Positions 8,185 to 16,651 of a stretch of 64,000 nucleotides of DNA are shown piece after piece. The position numbers and the translations under genes are program-made. Position 1 is the first letter of the stretch. Each line of letters starts with the position of its first letter. Source of the DNA: Calothrix sp. PCC 6303 (GTDB lineage Bacteria; Cyanobacteriota; Cyanobacteriia; Cyanobacteriales; Nostocaceae); contig NC_019751.1 of NCBI RefSeq assembly GCF_000317435.1, positions 3,038,001 to 3,102,000 on the forward strand, given 5' to 3'. The notes under the pieces are model-generated. The model was not told the DNA's origin, did no database searches, and saw nothing but the letters and a program-made list of their open reading frames with translations.

Positions 8185-9993
8185 ATGTACGAAGCTTTCA
8201 TTGATTTAGACGAATTAATAGTACGTTGTAGAGATAAGCAGGCTAAAAAATTTATTCAAGAAGCAGTTGCCTGTTACAAAGTTGGAGCCTACCGTTCTTG
8301 CATTGTCGCAATATGGAATGCTGTTGTATTTGATTTTCTTCATAAATTGAGAGAATTAGAGCTTCTGGGAGATAAAGAAGCCTCACAATTGTTAGAACAC
8401 TTTGAGAAGCTTAGTTCAGAAAAAAAAGTTAAAGAGCTTTGGCAGTTTGAGTCAGATATTCCCAAGAAAGCACTCAAGCCATTTGAACTAATTTCGATTG
8501 TCGAGATGTCCGATATTGAAAGATTATTTGAGGATAGAAGCCGATGCGCTCATCCTTCTATGACATCTTTAGAAGAACCATTTGAAGCTACAGCAGAATT
8601 GGCACGCTATCATTTAAGAAGCGCAGTTACACACCTTTTAGAAAGACCACCAGTTCAAGGTCGTGCTGCCCGTGACAGAGTTTTTCAAGATATTAAATCT
8701 GAGTATTTTCCAACAGTTCCAGAACTGGCGATAAAATATTTCCAAAAAAGTCCGTTAGCTCGCGCTCGTTTGGCTCTGATTAAAGACGTTATTCTCGGAC
8801 TAACAATAAGCTTGTTGACAGAAAATCTTCCTGAAGACGAAAGAGCGCGTCAATTCTCAGCAATACATGCAATATCAAGCATGTACCCTGAGCAAACAAG
8901 AGAAATATTAAATGAAAAATTGTCTGATATTATTATTAACAAAGTTCAAGATAATCATTGGGATAATGTAATTATCTACCTTGGTCATATCAAAACTTGG
9001 GATACTCTTACTGAGCTATGCCAATTAAAAGCGGTAGCTTTTATAGAAAAGCTTAACATATTTGATGCATCAAGATACGGCTCTTTGTCAGAAAAAAATG
9101 CAGAAGTATTTTTAGAAGCCTTTCATATAGCTTTTTTAAAAGAAGCTATATCTATTAAACTTCAAAGCCTTACTCTGAACAAACTACTATCTTTCAATGA
9201 ATTTTCTGAAAAGAAATTACAAGAAAATTTAGTTAGTAAAATAATACAACCCATCTTAGAAAAAGCAATACCAAAAGCTAGTTTTGATAACTTAATTGCA
9301 ATGAAATCAAAGAATAATAATTCTTTGAATGATAAAATTAATTTATATTTGGCTGAGACAATTAAGGAAGCTTTTTTAGAAGAATTATTAGAAGAATTAT
9401 CGCAAATTACGCAGGAAGAAAAGTTGTTAAAAATTACTGAGCAACGACTGCTGTACTTACTAGAGAATGCTTCTTTAGAAAAGTTATTTGAAGTGCGTGA
9501 ATCTTATTTGTGTTCATTATCTTGCAGGAATCTAGAAAAGGTTATTGAAATGCTGAATACTTGCGTTGTAAGGTTATGTAAAAAATCTGGATTTGATGAA
9601 TTAATACTAATGAAGTCAAAATATAGTGATGATTTATTAGAGGAGCTAATTCAACCTATATTAAAAGAAAATATTCCCCAAATAGTAAGTAAGTTTAGGT
9701 CTTCTTCCTCATATAATAATGCTGAATCAAATGCTTCTATATTATCGGAAATAGCAGATTCTCTCAGCGATACACAATGGGAATCTATCCTGAAAGGATT
9801 CTGTGACAATGATCAAATATATCATTCATTCGCATGTAATAATATTTTTAAGCATTTATTCAAGAAATCTATTGAGCTTAGTGGTTCCATACAGCCATAT
9901 TGGTTACCTTTTAGAAAAAACTTAGATAAGTTTGGAAATAAGGAGATTAATGGACTTAAACAAGTTATTGATTATTACCTTCTTGTTGAGTAA
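8185..9993 (+). CDS. large helical protein with an N-terminal HEPN-like domain
   Basis: A 602-residue, almost entirely helical protein. Residues about 15-150 look like a HEPN domain: the helix EAVACYKVGAYRSCIVAIWNAV is followed by a long charged helix pair and the motif RSRCAH (R118 to H123), which fits the Rx4H ribonuclease signature of HEPN toxins and RNases. The remaining 450 residues are solenoid-like helices with a partly repeated element (SFDNLIAMKSK near residue 370 and GFDELILMKSK near 470). There is no nuclease, ATPase or membrane signature besides this. It stands alone and divergent between the pump and the adaptor, and does not share their function in any obvious way. A stress- or phage-response RNase is the best guess; the motif may also be structural only. 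Confidence 0.6.
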   Translation: MYEAFIDLDELIVRCRDKQAKKFIQEAVACYKVGAYRSCIVAIWNAVVFDFLHKLRELELLGDKEASQLLEHFEKLSSEKKVKELWQFESDIPKKALKPFELISIVEMSDIERLFEDRSRCAHPSMTSLEEPFEATAELARYHLRSAVTHLLERPPVQGRAARDRVFQDIKSEYFPTVPELAIKYFQKSPLARARLALIKDVILGLTISLLTENLPEDERARQFSAIHAISSMYPEQTREILNEKLSDIIINKVQDNHWDNVIIYLGHIKTWDTLTELCQLKAVAFIEKLNIFDASRYGSLSEKNAEVFLEAFHIAFLKEAISIKLQSLTLNKLLSFNEFSEKKLQENLVSKIIQPILEKAIPKASFDNLIAMKSKNNNSLNDKINLYLAETIKEAFLEELLEELSQITQEEKLLKITEQRLLYLLENASLEKLFEVRESYLCSLSCRNLEKVIEMLNTCVVRLCKKSGFDELILMKSKYSDDLLEELIQPILKENIPQIVSKFRSSSSYNNAESNASILSEIADSLSDTQWESILKGFCDNDQIYHSFACNNIFKHLFKKSIELSGSIQPYWLPFRKNLDKFGNKEINGLKQVIDYYLLVE

Positions 9994-10243
9994 TTTTTTA
10001 CTGCTTAACAATTTTTGTAGTGTTACAATACCTTAATTTGCTGTTGTGACAAATTAAACCTAAAGTGGTTCTTACTTAAGAATGCGATTAAAATCGATAA
10101 TGTTTCTGTGATTCCTTGAAACATGTTGGTTTGGTGTTGCGATCGCACCTGTAAACTATAGGTTTGTTGCACAATCTTTAAACTTACCTCAATCCTTTCT
10201 GTTTCAAAATTTCATCTGCCCAAGCAGCATTTCCCCCCGATAT

Positions 10244-11941
10244 TTAAGATATTTTATCCTCTTTCTCTCCCTTATCTACCACAGACGCACCCAATAAACT
10301 CGGTTGCTGATGGTTGTGGTTATCTAAGTACACCTCAGCCTCATAACTAAAGCCATTTATATCCCCAACCGTCACTAAATCTTGACGCTGACGACGAGAC
10401 GACCAAAAATTACCAGCAGCAAAACCAGCAACAGCAATAACTGTACTCCCTCCTGCTGCTAATAACCACCAAGGTGCAGGCAAGTTACCTTTAACCTGGG
10501 TTTCCTCTTCGTGCTTATCCCCTTCTTCCCCATGATTATCCTTTGCTTTTTTACTTCCACCCCGCAAAGATTGGGCATAAAGTTGAGTTGCACGCTGAGT
10601 AACAATAATATCACCCTCAAATAAACCAGTCTTCACCTCCACCATGTCACCGGATGTTTGTCCCAATGTCACTTCTGCTGCTTGATAGGCATTACCATTT
10701 TGGATGTAGACTGATTTTTTCCCATTAGTATCGACTACTGCTGATGCAGGAACTACTAAAGTTGCTGTGGACTGCTGACCCGTCAAAACCTCTAATTCGG
10801 CAAACATCCCAGGTTTGAGTAGTCCCCCTGGATTAGCGATCGCAGCTTGGACGGGTACTACTCGCGTCTCACCCTGCACTGATGTACCAATGCGGGTAAT
10901 TCTGCCTGTAAATATGCGTTCGCTTAAACTCGCAACTCTTAAATTTACCCTTTCATCAGTTTTAACTTGACCCAAATCTTTCTCGTAAATATTGGCTGTG
11001 GCAAACACCTGACTGTCGTTGACAATCGTCATCAATTTCCCACCTGCATCATTAAATGTTTGTCCGATTGTGACTTCTCTGTCAGCAACTTTACCGGAGA
11101 TGGGAGCGGTTATAGTTACTAATCCCTTGGAATTAGAACGATTTCCTAGTTGCTGTAGTCGGGTATTATAAGTAGAATCGCTGAGACGTAACCGTTCCTG
11201 TGCTACTTGCACCGCAGATTGGGCACGTTTAATTTGTGCCTCCGCTTCGATAACTTCCCGTTTGCTGTTTGCTGTGGTGTATTTAGCTTGTGCTTCTGCA
11301 AGTTGAGTCTGGGATTCTAAAGCAGTGCGACGGGGTAAAGCACCCTCTGTTGCAAGTTGCTGATCTTTACTATATTTTTCCTGGGCAAATGCCATCTGAC
11401 TTTGGGCTTGTTTGACCTCTGCATCAGTTATCTGTAAATATCTTTGATAATTTTGCTGGGCTAATTTCAAGTCAGTTTGTGCTTGTTGTAGAGATGCGAT
11501 CGCATCGGCGCGTTTTTCTTGAGAGGTGACGCGCAAATCTACTAAATCGGGACTGGTGACGACGGCAACGGGTTGACCTTTGGTGACAACTGCACCTGGT
11601 TCCACCAATAATTCTACTACTTTCGCGCCTTGAATTGGTGTTGTCACTTCCACTTTTTGGTTGGGCAAAGTTTCGATTTGTCCGGTGGTTTTGATTCCTA
11701 AAGCTAAAGGTTGCCTTTTAACTGCTTCTGTTTTGATACCTAACCGTTGGGCTGTTTCCGTATCTACATTTACTGAACTATTGGCATCGCTTCCCCCCTG
11801 AAAAGAACTTGCACCACTATGGTCGTGTCCCGCACCTGCAAATACTACGGTGGGTGCTGTTAGCAGTAATACACTGAGGATGGCAGAAGAAACGCGACAA
11901 AGTGATATTATTCGATTTTTGGTTAGGTTAAGCTGTTGCAT
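10244..11941 (-). CDS. periplasmic adaptor (membrane fusion protein) of a heavy-metal RND system
   Basis: A HlyD/CusB/NrsB-type adaptor of about 565 residues. A signal sequence with a short His motif (GHDHSG) is followed by a barrel-sandwich half (VELLVEPGAVVTKGQPVAVV), a long helical hairpin with many Gln/Ala heptads (about residues 135-270), the second lipoyl half (ITAPISGKVADREVTIGQTF) and beta-barrel and membrane-proximal domains. Unlike most adaptors it ends in a charged His/Glu linker (DNHGEEGDKHEEE) and an additional membrane helix (about residues 495-520), as I recall for cyanobacterial NrsB/CopB relatives. The ATG at 11941 gives a proper signal peptide; an upstream extension to 11983 does not. 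It should link the RND pump to an outer-membrane channel, which is missing here. A tandem operator lies about 90 bases upstream. The 250 bp between this gene and the HEPN-like gene holds only a HIP1 site. Confidence 0.88.
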   Translation of the reverse strand: MQQLNLTKNRIISLCRVSSAILSVLLLTAPTVVFAGAGHDHSGASSFQGGSDANSSVNVDTETAQRLGIKTEAVKRQPLALGIKTTGQIETLPNQKVEVTTPIQGAKVVELLVEPGAVVTKGQPVAVVTSPDLVDLRVTSQEKRADAIASLQQAQTDLKLAQQNYQRYLQITDAEVKQAQSQMAFAQEKYSKDQQLATEGALPRRTALESQTQLAEAQAKYTTANSKREVIEAEAQIKRAQSAVQVAQERLRLSDSTYNTRLQQLGNRSNSKGLVTITAPISGKVADREVTIGQTFNDAGGKLMTIVNDSQVFATANIYEKDLGQVKTDERVNLRVASLSERIFTGRITRIGTSVQGETRVVPVQAAIANPGGLLKPGMFAELEVLTGQQSTATLVVPASAVVDTNGKKSVYIQNGNAYQAAEVTLGQTSGDMVEVKTGLFEGDIIVTQRATQLYAQSLRGGSKKAKDNHGEEGDKHEEETQVKGNLPAPWWLLAAGGSTVIAVAGFAAGNFWSSRRQRQDLVTVGDINGFSYEAEVYLDNHNHQQPSLLGASVVDKGEKEDKIS

Positions 11942-12031
11942 CGTCCAGAGATTCCTTTTATAAACAGCGAATTTAAATCCCACAATGGTTAAAAAAACTT
12001 AACCACATACTTCACAGTTTGTCACGGGAGA

Positions 12032-12050
12032 ATGAAATTAGGATGAAATT
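12032..12050 (-). promoter_or_regulatory. tandem operator upstream of the adaptor gene
   Basis: Two plus-strand ATGAAATT units (12032-12039 and 12043-12050) lie 11 bp apart, with a partial third GGATG just beyond. In gene orientation they precede the adaptor ATG, with a weak TATG-type -10 about 20 bases downstream. Confidence 0.7.
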
Positions 12051-12208
12051 TGGATGCAGTAGACTAATAATTTTTTCTGGTAGCAATGATTTACTTTATT
12101 TGCTGTATTTGCTGAATCTCGATTGCGAGTTTTTCTATCTGCGAAGCTTGCGCGACATTATCGAGAAACCCGAAGCGGAAACCCAAATAGCGATGTTTGG
12201 GGAATCCC

Positions 12209-12236
12209 CCGCTATATCGGAGTAGCGATATAGCGG
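12209..12236. repeat. perfect 11-bp hairpin
   Basis: CCGCTATATCG and its exact complement CGATATAGCGG flank a 6-base spacer. The hairpin lies between the divergent adaptor promoter and the methyltransferase gene. It could be a terminator, a protein-binding palindrome or a dispersed cyanobacterial palindrome; it has no T-tract. Nothing else is recognisable between 12051 and 12307. Confidence 0.45.
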
Positions 12237-12307
12237 TGGGAGGAGGTCAAGTAGGCTATCCTCGAAAATGTTAAGTTTGAAGCAACTCAAATAAGCTTGA
12301 CTTAAAA

Positions 12308-12943
12308 ATGATGACAGAACTCGATCCTGTTCAACAAGAGTATTCTCGCATTGCTCATAAGTACGATCGCCGTTGGTCGTTTTATATTGAAGCTACAATT
12401 CAGGCAACGCTGAGTCGTCTGGATATCCATTCAGGAGATCGAATTTTAGACCTCGGTTGCGGTACAGGTACGCTGATTCAAAATTTGCTGAAAGTTGCTC
12501 CAGAAACAGAGATAGTTGGACTCGACCCTTCTGCTGAGATGTTAAACGTCGCTAGGCAAAAGCTACCTGCTGCAATCGATTTAAAAGTTGGTAGCGCAAC
12601 CAGTATTCCATTTTCAAGCAACAGTTTCGATGTTTTAATCTCTACCAGTGCTTTCCATTACTTTCCCAATCCCGATCTAGCTATTCAGGAAATGCAGAGG
12701 GTTCTTAAACCTGGAGGTTTTCTTCTCATCACCGATTGGTGTCATGACTATCGAACTTGTCAGATTTTAGACCTCGCGCTTCGTATGTTCAATCGCGCTC
12801 ATTTTCGTACATACCGAGTTTCTGAATGTCAGAATATGTTGCAAGATGCTGGGCTTGATGAAGTCGTTATTGAACGATATAAAATCGATTGGTTTTGGGG
12901 AATGATGACAGCAAAAGCTATGAAGCAAGTCGCCGTAGCATAG
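12308..12943 (+). CDS. class I SAM-dependent methyltransferase (UbiE-like)
   Basis: A 211-residue methyltransferase with the complete SAM fold: motif I ILDLGCGTGTLI (about residues 45-56), the acidic end of strand 2 in IVGLDPSAEM, motif II DVLISTSAFHYF, and LKPGGFLLITDWCHDY. It matches the Methyltransf_11 family used for quinones, small molecules or metalloids; no substrate can be assigned. The Cys in ITDWCHDY and the later RTCQ are noted but are not the ArsM arsenite triad. It is a single gene, divergent from the adaptor and convergent with the DUF305 gene. No metal operator points at it. Confidence 0.8.
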   Translation: MMTELDPVQQEYSRIAHKYDRRWSFYIEATIQATLSRLDIHSGDRILDLGCGTGTLIQNLLKVAPETEIVGLDPSAEMLNVARQKLPAAIDLKVGSATSIPFSSNSFDVLISTSAFHYFPNPDLAIQEMQRVLKPGGFLLITDWCHDYRTCQILDLALRMFNRAHFRTYRVSECQNMLQDAGLDEVVIERYKIDWFWGMMTAKAMKQVAVA

Positions 12944-12976
12944 TAACTCTGTTCGTGAGGTTACTAGCTATTGGTA

Positions 12977-13069
12977 ATGGGAGCATTCTTGAAGTTTCCT
13001 GATAACGCATTCACATAGCGTAGCCTGTCGCTCTACCACTGAGTAACTCCAAAGAAGTATGGCTCCCAT
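12977..13069 (-). other. tRNA-like inverted-repeat element (degenerate)
   Basis: ATGGGAGC at 12977-12984 pairs with GCTCCCAT at 13062-13069, and the minus strand between them contains CTCAGTGGTAGAGCG, the usual D-arm sequence of tRNAs. The rest does not fold into a proper cloverleaf: the anticodon stem does not pair and the T arm is poor. It looks like a decayed tRNA or a tRNA-derived hairpin, placed where the methyltransferase and DUF305 transcripts converge. Confidence 0.25.
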
Positions 13070-13076
13070 AATTCAC

Positions 13077-13802
13077 TTACTTTTTATACCAAGTTTGTCG
13101 CCATTGTTGCATTTGCTTAATCTCGCCTTCCTGAGACGAAATAATCGCAGTTGCGAGTTTTTTGATCTCAACTCGCTTTGATTTATTTAAAGCATCCTTC
13201 GCCATCATTACAGCCCCTTCGTGGTGGGGAATCATCGCATTGATAAACCGCAAATCAAACTCAGTGTCGGCTGCACCCAAATCCATGTCCATCCGCATCA
13301 TTTTCATCTGTTCGGGAGACATTGCCATCATGTGTTTCATTTCTGTGTGCCAAGCTTGTGCCTCTTCCGGTGCTTTTGGATACCAACCCTTACGCCATTG
13401 CTTGAGTTCCTTGATTTCTTTGTCTTGAGCTTTAATAATTTCATTTGCCAGCTTGAGAATTTCTGGACGCTTTGATTTATTTAAAGCTTCTTTTGCCATG
13501 ACTACAGCACCTTCATGGTGGGGAATCATCCCATCAATAAATCGTAAATCGTAGTTTGCATCAGCAGCACCCAAATCCATATTGTGACTCATATTGCCAT
13601 GCTGCATACCCTCATGGTTCATGCCACCATGCTGTTTATTCGATACTTCGGTGGTGGTGTTTGAAGCTTGGGTTTGCTTGTCACTTTGTCTTGTACTAGA
13701 ACAAGCCGTTATTAGAATGGTTGCGGTAATGAGTGCGAACGACTCACGTCGCGCAAGCTTCGCTAAAGCCAAAGAAGTCGTTTTTAATGAGGGAAGTTTC
13801 AT
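13077..13802 (-). CDS. tandem DUF305 lipoprotein, CopM-like metal-binding protein
   Basis: A 241-residue lipoprotein (signal ending LITAC) with two copies of the DUF305 four-helix domain. Each copy has the family core: DLRFIDGMIPHHEGAVVMAKEA in one and DLRFINAMIPHHEGAVMMAKDA in the other. A Met/His-rich linker (GGMNHEGMQHGNMSHNM) precedes the first, and a Met-rich helix (HMMAMSPEQMKMMRM) lies between them. DUF305 proteins include the copper-binding CopM of Synechocystis, which lies beside copRS. Here it lies downstream of a response regulator gene and has its own operator about 155 bases upstream. I infer periplasmic Cu(I) or Ag(I) binding through Met and His. The two repeats are highly alike, so the gene probably arose by internal duplication. 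The ATG at 13802 gives the clean lipoprotein signal. Confidence 0.85.
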   Translation of the reverse strand: MKLPSLKTTSLALAKLARRESFALITATILITACSSTRQSDKQTQASNTTTEVSNKQHGGMNHEGMQHGNMSHNMDLGAADANYDLRFIDGMIPHHEGAVVMAKEALNKSKRPEILKLANEIIKAQDKEIKELKQWRKGWYPKAPEEAQAWHTEMKHMMAMSPEQMKMMRMDMDLGAADTEFDLRFINAMIPHHEGAVMMAKDALNKSKRVEIKKLATAIISSQEGEIKQMQQWRQTWYKK

Positions 13803-13956
13803 AGATCCAATTTCCAAGGAATTTATATAGACTTAAATATTATTCTCGATACTACAGTTAAGTGGAGAGTCAAGTAGATGTTCGGTAATTACTGCTGATG
13901 TTCGTAGAAACCGTTCATCACCGTCAACGTCTTAATATTAAGTCTGCCTTGGCAAA

Positions 13957-13975
13957 ATGAAATCAAGATGAAATT
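13957..13975 (-). promoter_or_regulatory. tandem operator upstream of the DUF305 gene
   Basis: Plus-strand ATGAAATC (13957-13964) and ATGAAATT (13968-13975) are 11 bp apart, in the space between the response regulator and the DUF305 gene. A TAATAT -10-like box follows in gene orientation. The DUF305 gene therefore has its own promoter as well as any read-through from the regulator. Confidence 0.6.
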
Positions 13976-14001
13976 TGTGTCACTGAATCTAAGTCCAAAA
14001 A

Positions 14002-14751
14002 TTATGTCGATTCATCCATCAGATTAAAACGATATCCTAAACCATGTATAGTCTCAATTGGATTAATGCACTCGCTCAGTTTTTCCCGCAGGATTCGGAT
14101 GTGAGTAGACACCACACAACTACAACTTTCTGAGTGCAACTGTCGTAGATGAGTACGAATTTGTTCGCTAGAGATAACCTGGGTTGGATGCTTCATTAAA
14201 TATTCCAAAACGTGAAGTTCTTTATTGGTAAGGTAAATTTCTCCTCTTGCCAAAGCCGAATTTTCACATATCACCGTATTACTACAGTAATCAAGAGTTA
14301 AATTACCAACAGTAAGTTGAGACGATTCCAAATTTCCGAAACGTCGTTGTAACGCTTGTAAACGCGATACCAGTTCCACCATATTAAATGGTTTTACCAG
14401 GTAATCATCAGCACCTGCATCCAAACCTGCAATTTTATCTTCGATCCTATCTCTAGCTGTCAGCAGCAAGATAGGGAGAGGGTTATTATGTTTCCGTAAT
14501 CGCTTGCACAACTCCAAACCTGTCACACCAGGTAACATCCAATCAAAAATAGCAAATGCATACTCAACCTGTTGGTTCTCCAGATGTATCCAAGCTTCAG
14601 TCCCATCTTTCACCCAGTCAACTAAATAGTTTTGCTGTTTTAATACCCGTTTGAGTGCTGCACCAATGTCGGGTTCATCCTCAACTAGCAGCACCTTGAA
14701 ATTAAATTCTTGTTTTTGTAATGATTGGTTAGATTTTTGTGAAGTAAGCAT
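14002..14751 (-). CDS. OmpR/PhoB-family response regulator (CopR/NrsR-like)
   Basis: A 249-residue two-domain regulator. The receiver has the acidic pair in VLLVEDEPDIG, the phospho-acceptor Asp in AIFDWMLPG (about residue 70), the conserved Thr in LLLTARD and Lys in DYLVKPF. The winged helix ends HIRILREKL and GLGYRF, as in OmpR-type proteins. It has a 17-residue N-terminal extension compared with the second regulator at 16652-17359, which it resembles closely. A tandem operator about 46 bases upstream suggests autoregulation. It lies between the sensor kinase gene and the DUF305 gene, so control of metal-efflux genes is the natural role. Whether the kinase at 15279-16646 phosphorylates it as well as its own partner is unknown. 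Confidence 0.85.
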   Translation of the reverse strand: MLTSQKSNQSLQKQEFNFKVLLVEDEPDIGAALKRVLKQQNYLVDWVKDGTEAWIHLENQQVEYAFAIFDWMLPGVTGLELCKRLRKHNNPLPILLLTARDRIEDKIAGLDAGADDYLVKPFNMVELVSRLQALQRRFGNLESSQLTVGNLTLDYCSNTVICENSALARGEIYLTNKELHVLEYLMKHPTQVISSEQIRTHLRQLHSESCSCVVSTHIRILREKLSECINPIETIHGLGYRFNLMDEST

Positions 14752-14796
14752 GATTTGTAAAAAGGTTATCTCTAACTACTACGTTGACAAAAATTA

Positions 14797-14815
14797 ATGA
14801 AATTTGGATGAAATT
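14797..14815 (-). promoter_or_regulatory. tandem operator upstream of the first response regulator
   Basis: Two plus-strand ATGAAATT units (14797-14804 and 14808-14815) are 11 bp apart and point at the response regulator gene. This suggests that the regulator, or its paralogue, controls its own synthesis. Confidence 0.65.
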
Positions 14816-14955
14816 TATGATGATAAAAATGAACGTCTTGGCTACGACTGAGTACAACCGAGAAACGCTCGACGTAAAAACTGAGCGAAGTCGAAGTTTT
14901 AATTACTCAATTCACTAATTCGTAAATACTAATAATAAAATATTCACTAATTTTT

Positions 14956-15058
14956 ACAGCACTTCCGGCAGCTATGAGGTACACACTCAAAGCTGAAAAC
15001 TATGAGTAGGAGAGGGACAAGAAGAAAAACTGTATTATGTAATAGCCGGAAGTGCTGT
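14956..15058. repeat. 103-bp element with 14-bp perfect inverted ends (MITE-like)
   Basis: ACAGCACTTCCGGC at 14956-14969 is exactly complementary to GCCGGAAGTGCTGT at 15045-15058. The interior is non-coding. The size and ends suggest a miniature inverted-repeat element; I recall similar CAGCACTTCCGG ends as dispersed in heterocystous cyanobacteria. It sits in the 527-bp gap between the kinase and the first regulator, so it may have separated genes that were once adjacent. The rest of the gap left of it contains only a short CTGAGCGAAGTCGAAG-type dispersed repeat. Confidence 0.55.
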
Positions 15059-15138
15059 AGTCAAATAACGACCTACCATAAACTTTTAAGGTTTTTTAAT
15101 AAGAACTATTATCAAGAAATTAGTCAGATTATACTTAT

Positions 15139-15260
15139 ATGTCGCAGGTAAAAGTCAAGTAATATATAAAAACTTAGTATCTTTTAATACTTACTTCATA
15201 TGTCGCAGGTAAAAGTCAAGTAATATATAAAAACTTAGTATCTTTTAATACTTACTTCAT
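15139..15260. repeat. perfect 61-bp tandem duplication
   Basis: The 61-base unit beginning ATGTCGCAGGTAAAAGTCAA occurs twice head to tail (15139-15199 and 15200-15260) without a visible mismatch. It ends 18 bases before the 3' end of the kinase gene. It is non-coding and AT-rich. Identity suggests a recent duplication or replication slippage. Two contiguous copies without spacers exclude a CRISPR array. Confidence 0.8.
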
Positions 15261-15278
15261 ATTTCAAGCATTTACTTA

Positions 15279-16646
15279 TCACTCAGCACTGAAAACAGGT
15301 AATCGCACAATAAAAGTGCTACCCTTACTGAGTTGACTTTGGACTTCGATACTGCCTCCATTTGCTTGCGCGATCGCTTTTGCTATGGCTAAACCCAGTC
15401 CCGAACCACCTGTGCTGCGGGAACGGTTACTATCAACACGGTAAAATCTGTCAAAAATTCGTGGAAATTCCTCTGATGGGATACCAATACCCGTATCTCG
15501 CACTTCTACCACAGCATCATCGTTGTTGCGCTTGAGGGTGACATTTACATAACCACCAGCAGGGGTATATTGAATTGCATTTGCAATTAGGTTGGAAAAT
15601 AGACGTAAAATTTGGTCTTCATCTCCTAACACATGTAAAGGTTGGGAATATTCTAATGAAGATGTTAGTTGTAAATCAGTATTATTTGCTAAATCCGAAA
15701 ATTCTTCCAGCAAATCATTAATTAAATCGTTGAGACAACAAGATTCTTTTTGTACAACTTGAGTTTTTTGGTCAAATCTCGATAATAGTAATAAATCTTG
15801 GACTAATTCTGCAAGTCGATTATTTTGACGTTTAATCAATCTTAAAGTTTCTCTTGCTTCCTGTTCAGATAAATATTCTAAATCAAGTATAGTTTCAACA
15901 GTAGCATTAATTGCTGCTAAAGGTGTGCGTAATTCGTGCGATGCGTCGGAGGTAAATTGCTGCATTTGTTTGTAGGATTTGTCAATCGGTTGCATTGCCA
16001 AACCCGCTAACCACCAACTCGAACCACCTACTAAAATTACACCGATCGGTAATGCGATCACAAAAAATATTTTGAAACTGAAGATGCGATTATCCAATTC
16101 TTTGAGGCTTCTACCAACTTGAATATAGCCCCAATTTTGATTACTTTGTGTATATAATAATATCGACTTTTGACTATAGCGATTACCTTGGGGATCTTTG
16201 AGGGTTTGCCAAGTTTTTGAATTGAAAGCTTGCGGTAGTTCTTGCGGATTAAATCCAGCTACTGCAATTAATTTATCTGAAATATCGACAAAACGAATGT
16301 AATATTGTTTATCTTGATAAACACTACTAAACATCCCATGTTCTCTATGCAAAAATTTTTGATATTTAGAATGATTTGAATTAGGACAATCCGAATTAGC
16401 CAAACAAAGATTAGGTAAAATTAACTCAATAATTGGCTCAATCTTAGCTGGTTGTTTTAAACTTGGTTCGATAACATTATGTAGAGTTCCCGTGACAGAT
16501 TCTAATTCTCTATCAATGGAAACTAAATAAGCTTGAATCATCACCTGATATACACTGAAACCACAAATAGCAAGAATAACAGCCATTACTCCTGCATACC
16601 AAGCTGCAAGTCGCCAACGAGTTTTATCAAAAAGCTTTATTTGCAT
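15279..16646 (-). CDS. membrane sensor histidine kinase (CopS/NrsS-like)
   Basis: A 455-residue kinase: helix 1 at about residues 14-34, a periplasmic sensor region of about 150 residues, helix 2 at about 190-212, then HisKA with SHELRTPLAAI (His at about 237) and a HATPase_c domain with an N box, DTGIGIP and GGSGLGLAIAKAI. The sensor loop contains two Cys (PNLCLANSDCPN) and a His pair (LHREHGMF), possible metal ligands. It starts 5 bases after the second response regulator and must be co-transcribed with it. It should phosphorylate that regulator in response to excess periplasmic metal. It is the only kinase in the island although two similar regulators are present. Confidence 0.88.
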   Translation of the reverse strand: MQIKLFDKTRWRLAAWYAGVMAVILAICGFSVYQVMIQAYLVSIDRELESVTGTLHNVIEPSLKQPAKIEPIIELILPNLCLANSDCPNSNHSKYQKFLHREHGMFSSVYQDKQYYIRFVDISDKLIAVAGFNPQELPQAFNSKTWQTLKDPQGNRYSQKSILLYTQSNQNWGYIQVGRSLKELDNRIFSFKIFFVIALPIGVILVGGSSWWLAGLAMQPIDKSYKQMQQFTSDASHELRTPLAAINATVETILDLEYLSEQEARETLRLIKRQNNRLAELVQDLLLLSRFDQKTQVVQKESCCLNDLINDLLEEFSDLANNTDLQLTSSLEYSQPLHVLGDEDQILRLFSNLIANAIQYTPAGGYVNVTLKRNNDDAVVEVRDTGIGIPSEEFPRIFDRFYRVDSNRSRSTGGSGLGLAIAKAIAQANGGSIEVQSQLSKGSTFIVRLPVFSAE

Positions 16647-16651
16647 TGATT

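Noticed and set aside
10208-10220. An eighth AATTTCAT-like site near 10210
   Set aside because: Only a single half-site is present, it lies downstream of the adaptor stop codon, and no gene start follows it in the right orientation.
12019-12225. 68-codon open frame beginning within the operator of the adaptor gene
   Set aside because: It starts inside the tandem operator, has no ribosome site and no recognisable composition, and ends in the hairpin at 12209-12236.
15139-15260. Direct repeats that might be a CRISPR fragment
   Set aside because: The two 61-bp copies are contiguous, with no spacer between them, and no cas gene is near; it is a tandem duplication.
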